Below, piece after piece: positions 5,711 through 10,481 of a stretch of DNA of 10,481 bases (its first letter is position 1; each line of letters starts with the position of its first letter). The notes under the pieces were generated by a model, which saw only the letters and a program-made list of their open reading frames with translations, was not told the origin of the DNA and did not search any database. Source of the DNA: Acidimicrobium sp. BACL17 MAG-120823-bin42. GTDB lineage: Bacteria > Actinomycetota > Acidimicrobiia > Acidimicrobiales > Ilumatobacteraceae. The stretch lies in NCBI GenBank assembly GCA_001438985.1, contig LIAZ01000029.1, forward strand, positions 1-10,481. The letters are read 5' to 3'. A program made the translations under genes and the position numbers.

Positions 5711-8700
5711 TGGCAAGTTCGTTTACCCACTTACATGTTCATACCGAATTTTCAATGCTCGATGGGGCATCACGACTCGATGAATTAGTTGGCAAGGCGG
5801 CCGCGGAAGGAATGCCAGCACTTGGCATGACCGATCACGGAAATATGTATGGTGTTGTTGATTTCTATAAGCAATGCAAAGAAAATGGCATTAAGCCAAT
5901 CATTGGCACCGAGGCATACATGGCTCATGAGCACCGCTCTGAGCGACCATCCCGCCGTGGTCGTATTGACGACTCGGGTGGCGAAACAGAGTCAGGTGGC
6001 AAGGTGTATTACCACCTCACGTTGCTTGCAGAGAGCAATGTCGGCTACAAAAACTTGATCAAACTCTCGAGTCTTGCGTTTCTAGAGGGTTACTACTACC
6101 AGCCCCGAATGGACTGGGAGCTGTTGCAACGACATAGTGAAGGAATCATCGCAACCAGCGGTTGCCTTGGTGGTCATGTATTGCAGCGTCTGCTCAAGGG
6201 GGACGTGGCTGGGGCGCAAATGTGTGCCGGGCGGTTGCAAGATATTTTCGGCAAGGACAACTTTTTCATTGAATTGCAAGACCATGGCCTAGCCGAACAG
6301 CACCAAACAAATCCGCAGCTCATCGAATTAGCAACAAAAATTGGTGCACCGTTGCTTGCAACCAACGATACGCATTACACCCATCGCCATGACCATGAAG
6401 CTCATGATGCGTTGTTGTGTGTGCAAACTGGCTGCACCATTGCCGATCCCAATCGCTTTAAGTTTGAAGGCAGCGAGCATTATCTGAAGTCTGCAGAAGA
6501 GATGCGCTATCTGTTTCGCGAGGTTCCGGCAGCGTGCGACAACACACTCTGGATTGCGGAGCGCGCAGAACTCGATATTCCGTTCGGCAACTCAGTGTTG
6601 CCACATTTTCCGATTCCAGAAGGGTTTACCGGCGATGGCGATTACTTGCGCAGTCTCACCTATGAAGGTGCGTATCAGCGATGGGGCAAGGAACTTCCTG
6701 AGTCGGTGAAGCAACGCCTCGACTATGAGCTCGAAGTCATCGGTGGCATGGGATTCAGCTCGTACTTCTTGATCGTGTGGGACTTGATTCGTTACGCGCG
6801 CGACCAAGACATTCGCGTCGGTCCAGGTCGTGGCTCGGCGGCTGGATGTGCTGTTGCGTACTGCTTGCGCATCACCGATCTTGACCCAATTAAATATGAC
6901 TTGATCTTTGAGCGATTCCTCAACCCAAGTCGAATCTCAATGCCCGATATCGATATGGACTTCGACTCGCGATACAGGGATCAAATGATTCGATACGCAG
7001 CCGACAAGTATGGGCGTGACCACGTCGCACAGATCATCACATTTGGCACCATCAAGGCACGCAACGCAGTGCGTGATGCCGCGCGTGTGCTCGGTTATCC
7101 CTATCCGCTTGGCGACAAGATCGCCAAACTGATGCCACCACTTGTGATGGGTCGCGATACGCCACTTAAATACTGTTTTGAGGAAGTGGATAAGCACAAG
7201 GCTGGATATCAGGCAGCCACAGAACTACGCGCACTGTGTGAGTCCGATTCAGATGTCAAACGCATCATGGACGTGGCGCGCGGTCTTGAAGGACTCAAAC
7301 GATCTGTAGGCATTCACGCAGCGGCAGTGGTGATTACAAAAGAGCCGCTTACCGAGTATCTGCCAATTCAACGCAAACCCGAGCAAGGCCAAGCGCCAGA
7401 GGACGCACCCGTAGTTACACAGTACGAAATGCATGCAGTGGAGGAGCTTGGACTACTGAAGATGGACATCTTGGGTCTGCGTAACTTGGACGTGATTTCA
7501 GATGCCAACGCCATGATCCAGCAAAAGCGAGATCCTGGGTTTTCAATTGATGCCATTGATGTAGATGACAAGGCGACATATGAGTTGTTGTCTCGCGGCG
7601 ACACCATTGGGGTGTTCCAACTTGAGTCATCTCAGATGCGCAACCTGCTGAGGTCATTGATGCCAGAAAAGTTTGAAGAGCTTTCGGCTGTTTTGGCCTT
7701 GTACCGACCAGGTCCAATGAGTGCGAATATGCACAATGATTTTGCGGACTACAAAAACAATCGCAAGAAGGTTCAGTTGTTTCATGTTGATGCAGCAGAA
7801 GTGCTGAGCGACACATATGGCCTCATGATTTACCAAGAAAGCCTGATGCGTGTATCGCAGAAGTTTGCCGGATTCTCAATGGCTGAAGCTGACAACTTGC
7901 GCAAGGCCTGCGGCAAAAAGATTCCAGAGAAGATGGAAGAGGCACGGGGAAGTTTCGTTCTGGGTTGTGAAACTACGGGATACGGCACTGAATTGGGTGA
8001 GCAATTGTTTGACACCATTGTCAAGTTTGCGGACTATGCATTTGCGAAAAGCCACGCGTATGGCTACGGCTTAATCTCGTATCAAACCGCGTATCTCAAG
8101 GCGCACTATCCCGTTGAATATTTGGCATGTTTGCTCACCAGTGTGAAGGCCAACTACGAAAAAGCTGCGGTGTATCTCTCGGATGCTCGAACAAGTGGAA
8201 TCACTGTGCTCACTCCTGACATCAATCGCTCAGGAGTCAATTTTGAACCAGTGGTCATTGGTGAGGATCGCCAAATTACATTTGGTCTGAGCGCAATCAG
8301 AAATGTTGGCGAAGGACTCGTGCGTTTGATTATTGATCACCGAGAAGCCCATGGTGAGTTCGTATCGTTTTATGACTTTGCTGAGCGAGTTCCTGAACAG
8401 GCACTCAACAAGCGCACCATCGAGTCACTGATTAAGGCTGGTGCCTTTGACAAACTCGGTCACCCACGGAAGGGGTTATTGCAGGTCTTTGAATCAATCA
8501 TCGATCACACCATGGTGCGCAGGCGAGAGCGCGACCAGGGCGTGATGAGTTTGTTCGGTGACTTAGGCGAGGAAACCGAAGTGTTTTCCGAGAAGCAAGC
8601 AATTCCAGAGTTGCAGTTTGATAAGACAGAACAATTAAAATTTGAAAAAGAAATGCTTGGTTTATATGTATCCGATCATCCGTTGATGGGAATTGAAGGT

Positions 8701-9237
8701 GCATTGCGTCGCAGGGTTGATTGCTCGATTCCCGAAGCACTCGAGCGCGATGATGGCGCATTTGTCGTTGTCGGTGGCATCATCAACGGTTTGACGCGTC
8801 GTTACACCCGCAAAGGGGACCAAATGGCCACTTTCCAGTTGGAAGACTTGCAAGGTTCAGTTGAGGTGACGCTGTTTCCCAAAACACTGCAAAAGTTTGG
8901 ACATCAGCTTGCCGACGACATCTTGGTGTCGGTTCGGGGCAGGCTCGATAAGCGGGACGACTCACGTGTCGGGATGATGGCGATGGACATCACGGTCCTC
9001 GAGGGCTTGCGTGCTTTCCAAGATTCATTGCACCTCAAGATTTCAGCTCAGGTGTTGACTGAGTCAACGATTGAAACGCTGAAGTCAACATTGCTTGATC
9101 ACCCCGGTACGTCGCCTGTGTTCTTGCATCTGGGACCAGACAATGTATTGCGCCTTGATTCGGAGTTCAATGTCAATCTCGACCGTGTGATGGGCGTTTT
9201 ACGCAGTGAGTATGGAGACAACGCCTATATCGAATAG
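5710..9237 (+). CDS. dnaE: DNA polymerase III alpha subunit, DnaE1 type
   Basis: This is the replicative DNA polymerase of the holoenzyme, 1175 aa and full length. The N-terminal PHP domain (1-280) retains all nine metal ligands seen in the proofreading mycobacterial enzyme: H9, H11, D18, H43, E68, H102, C152, D220 and H222. Intrinsic 3'-5' exonuclease activity is therefore expected. The catalytic palm has MPDIDMDFDSRYRD with D413 and D415, and D586 in LKMDILGL as the third carboxylate. Other family blocks are GPGRGSAAGC, GIHAAAVVI, YRPGPM, LMIYQESLMRVSQ and FAKSHAYGYGLISYQTAYL. Helix-hairpin-helix repeats follow (about 858-930), then an acidic linker with a clamp-motif-like MSLF (946-949) and an OB fold (about 1018-1060). 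No intein is present. The ATG overlaps the bpa stop by one base (TAATG), so translation is probably coupled. Confidence 0.98.
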   Translation: MASSFTHLHVHTEFSMLDGASRLDELVGKAAAEGMPALGMTDHGNMYGVVDFYKQCKENGIKPIIGTEAYMAHEHRSERPSRRGRIDDSGGETESGGKVYYHLTLLAESNVGYKNLIKLSSLAFLEGYYYQPRMDWELLQRHSEGIIATSGCLGGHVLQRLLKGDVAGAQMCAGRLQDIFGKDNFFIELQDHGLAEQHQTNPQLIELATKIGAPLLATNDTHYTHRHDHEAHDALLCVQTGCTIADPNRFKFEGSEHYLKSAEEMRYLFREVPAACDNTLWIAERAELDIPFGNSVLPHFPIPEGFTGDGDYLRSLTYEGAYQRWGKELPESVKQRLDYELEVIGGMGFSSYFLIVWDLIRYARDQDIRVGPGRGSAAGCAVAYCLRITDLDPIKYDLIFERFLNPSRISMPDIDMDFDSRYRDQMIRYAADKYGRDHVAQIITFGTIKARNAVRDAARVLGYPYPLGDKIAKLMPPLVMGRDTPLKYCFEEVDKHKAGYQAATELRALCESDSDVKRIMDVARGLEGLKRSVGIHAAAVVITKEPLTEYLPIQRKPEQGQAPEDAPVVTQYEMHAVEELGLLKMDILGLRNLDVISDANAMIQQKRDPGFSIDAIDVDDKATYELLSRGDTIGVFQLESSQMRNLLRSLMPEKFEELSAVLALYRPGPMSANMHNDFADYKNNRKKVQLFHVDAAEVLSDTYGLMIYQESLMRVSQKFAGFSMAEADNLRKACGKKIPEKMEEARGSFVLGCETTGYGTELGEQLFDTIVKFADYAFAKSHAYGYGLISYQTAYLKAHYPVEYLACLLTSVKANYEKAAVYLSDARTSGITVLTPDINRSGVNFEPVVIGEDRQITFGLSAIRNVGEGLVRLIIDHREAHGEFVSFYDFAERVPEQALNKRTIESLIKAGAFDKLGHPRKGLLQVFESIIDHTMVRRRERDQGVMSLFGDLGEETEVFSEKQAIPELQFDKTEQLKFEKEMLGLYVSDHPLMGIEGALRRRVDCSIPEALERDDGAFVVVGGIINGLTRRYTRKGDQMATFQLEDLQGSVEVTLFPKTLQKFGHQLADDILVSVRGRLDKRDDSRVGMMAMDITVLEGLRAFQDSLHLKISAQVLTESTIETLKSTLLDHPGTSPVFLHLGPDNVLRLDSEFNVNLDRVMGVLRSEYGDNAYIE

Positions 9238-9244
9238 GCCTATT
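9223..9244. repeat. Inverted repeat and 12-bp palindrome over the dnaE stop codon
   Basis: AATAGGCCTATT (9233-9244) is a perfect palindrome that contains the TAG stop. An overlapping alternative hairpin pairs GCCTAT (9223-9228) with ATAGGC (9234-9239) around a 5-nt loop. No U-tract follows, so intrinsic termination is doubtful. The rest of the 53-nt gap up to 9290 shows no other clear element. Confidence 0.35.
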
Positions 9245-9290
9245 GGACTTTGGCCGTCTGAAAGGCAATTTTTGCTGGCAGACTGTAGAT

Positions 9291-9956
9291 ATGTCGGTTG
9301 AGGTTGAAACGCGAGATTGTGCGTCCCTTACAGAAACCGAACTCGAAGAATTGGCGGCAATGGGCGGCTTCTTCTCACTTGAGGTAATCACCAAGGCGAA
9401 GGAAGATTGGGTGCTGTTTACCAGTGCCAAGATCAGCGGCAAGGTTCATGGCTTCACGTTTTCCACTCTCGAGCGCATTGGTGGAACACCGTGCGTGTTG
9501 CTGGGGATGATGAGTATCAAGCGCACTCCAAAGCGCGACTCAGTGCTCAAAGGGTTGATGACAGAGGCGTATCACCGTGCGTTGATGGCCTTCCCTGATG
9601 AAGACGTGGTGGTGGGTTCGCGTTTCTTGAGCGCAGATGGGTTGGAGTCATTTAAGTCTTTGACCGAAATGATTCCTCGCCCTGGACATCGTGCGGTCGG
9701 TGAAGAGCGTGCGTGGGGCAAGCGTCTTGCGCGCCGCTTTGGAGTCGAGTCCACTTACGATGACCAAAGTTTCACGGTCAAGACCAACGGTCACAGTGGC
9801 TTTCTGGATCACGAATCAACGAAGCCAGAAAAAATTAATCCTGATGTGGCTGCACAGTTTAAAGGTGTGTCAAAAACCAAAGGTGGAGCATTGATCGTTC
9901 ATGGTTGGACGATGGCAGAGTCGCTCGCCAAACTTGGAAAACTCGAAAAACACTAA
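9291..9956 (+). CDS. Uncharacterised conserved-looking protein, possibly GNAT-like
   Basis: I do not recognise this 221-aa protein by name. It begins with an acidic helix (TETELEELAAMG), followed by an alternating strand/helix pattern: VLFTSAK and KVHGFTFSTLERIGGTPCVLLGMMSIKR (about 41-78), the helix VLKGLMTEAYHRALMAFPDEDVVVGS, and a basic segment (ERAWGKRLARRFG). The order of strands, the GTPCVLLG strand and the helix after it resemble an acetyltransferase (GNAT) fold, but no clear acetyl-CoA loop is visible. The C-terminus is polar and ends in basic residues. No signal peptide or membrane segment is seen. The ATG at 9291 was chosen because the sequence upstream (TTG at 9243) does not look like protein. 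No Shine-Dalgarno is present; CAGACT at 9279-9284, 6 nt before the ATG, could be a leaderless-type -10. It lies between dnaE and a nitroreductase gene. Confidence 0.82.
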   Translation: MSVEVETRDCASLTETELEELAAMGGFFSLEVITKAKEDWVLFTSAKISGKVHGFTFSTLERIGGTPCVLLGMMSIKRTPKRDSVLKGLMTEAYHRALMAFPDEDVVVGSRFLSADGLESFKSLTEMIPRPGHRAVGEERAWGKRLARRFGVESTYDDQSFTVKTNGHSGFLDHESTKPEKINPDVAAQFKGVSKTKGGALIVHGWTMAESLAKLGKLEKH

Positions 9957-9966
9957 CGAGTAAGCG

Positions 9967-10481
9967 GTGCAGTTCGCCGAAGTTGTTCGCACCCGAAGAA
10001 TGATCCGGGCATTCACCCGAGAGCCTTTGTCATCGCAGGTGGTTGACTCACTCATTGAAACTGCACTTCGTTCCCCATCTGCAGGAAAATCACAAGGCAC
10101 GCACTTCATTGTGCTTACCGGAACCGATGTTGCAGCATTCTGGGATGACACGTTGCCTCACGAGAAGCGAGAGACATTTCGCTGGAAGCAGTTGCTTGAT
10201 GCTCCCGTCATCTTGATTCCATGTGCAGATCCACAGGCGTATGTCGAACGTTATTCGGAGCCTGACAAACAGTTGACAGGGTTAGGTGAAGGCATAGATG
10301 CGTGGCCAACTCCGTATTGGACAATTGATGGATCCTTTGCCGTGATGACACTGTTACTTGCCGCTCATGATGCTGGACTTGGTGCATTGTTCTTTGCGGT
10401 GTTCAACGGTGAGCAAAAACTACGCAGCAGACTCGGTGTTCCAGACGACGTACAAATTCTTGGTGCAATCGCGTTGGGCCA
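9967..10481 (+). CDS. Nitroreductase family protein, 5' part (3' end outside window)
   Basis: Nitroreductase-family proteins are FMN-binding oxidoreductases, usually dimeric, that use NAD(P)H to reduce nitro compounds, quinones or specialised substrates. The 171 residues visible start VQFAEVVRTRRMIRAFT, the hallmark RRxIRxF segment that contacts the FMN phosphate. SPSAGKSQGTHFIVLTG (from residue 36) corresponds to the usual APSAGNxQPW region. WKQLLDAPVILIPC and later DAGLGALFF match an actinobacterial subgroup. The true substrate is unknown. The frame is open to the right edge and probably lacks only a short C-terminus. The GTG start lies 10 nt after the preceding stop with a weak GAG upstream (9958-9960), so it is likely co-transcribed with the gene before it. 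Confidence 0.9.
   Translation, partial: MQFAEVVRTRRMIRAFTREPLSSQVVDSLIETALRSPSAGKSQGTHFIVLTGTDVAAFWDDTLPHEKRETFRWKQLLDAPVILIPCADPQAYVERYSEPDKQLTGLGEGIDAWPTPYWTIDGSFAVMTLLLAAHDAGLGALFFAVFNGEQKLRSRLGVPDDVQILGAIALG

Noticed and set aside
9054..9068. 15-bp palindrome GTTGACTGAGTCAAC inside dnaE
   Set aside because: It lies deep in coding sequence, far from any start, and follows from codons that make sense for the protein; no partner site was seen.
1..10481. tRNA/rRNA genes, insertion sequences, integrases, CRISPR arrays, toxin-antitoxin or defence genes
   Set aside because: None was found; coding genes fill the window and gaps are at most 53 nt.

Overview
The window looks like a housekeeping stretch of a moderate-G+C actinobacterial chromosome, probably an Acidimicrobiia-like aquatic lineage (an inference from gene content and base composition, not proven). 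The evidence for Actinobacteria is a bacterial proteasome activator (Bpa/PafE), a DnaE1-type polymerase with a complete PHP metal site, the order ileS - DksA/TraR-like - lspA - rluD followed at a distance by dnaE, and several genes that seem to lack a leader. No tRNA, rRNA, mobile element, CRISPR array or prophage is visible. Genes occupy almost every base; the longest gap is 53 nt.

Layout. Bases 1-3613 (+) form a tight run: the 3' end of ileS, a lysine-rich protein with a DksA/TraR-like C-terminal domain, lspA (ATGA overlap) and rluD (11-nt overlap). A 10-bp hairpin separates rluD from a convergent Rrf2-family regulator (-, 3630-4076). That regulator is divergent from an alkaline-phosphatase-superfamily phosphodiesterase (+, 4095-5198). 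Only 18 nt lie between the two start codons, and they hold overlapping -10-like elements facing both ways. Next come bpa (5219-5710) and dnaE (5710-9237), joined by a 1-nt TAATG overlap, then an uncharacterised 221-aa protein (9291-9956) and the 5' part of a nitroreductase (9967 to the end).

How the parts may work together. ileS, lspA and rluD serve translation, lipoprotein maturation and ribosome modification, and the DksA-like protein may tune transcription. The Rrf2 regulator could control itself and the phosphodiesterase through the shared promoter, where three ATACAC-type boxes sit about 31-32 bp apart. Bpa feeds substrates to the 20S proteasome without ATP; its translational coupling to the replicative polymerase suggests co-expression, not a known physical link.

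The most unusual items are: (1) the DksA-like protein, in which all four zinc-finger Cys positions are Ser/Ser/Ser/Glu and which carries a long histone-H1-like extension built partly from near-identical 18-bp repeats; (2) the apparent bidirectional leaderless promoter with its symmetric boxes; (3) the bpa-dnaE coupling. I found no clear multi-gene system that is wholly new.
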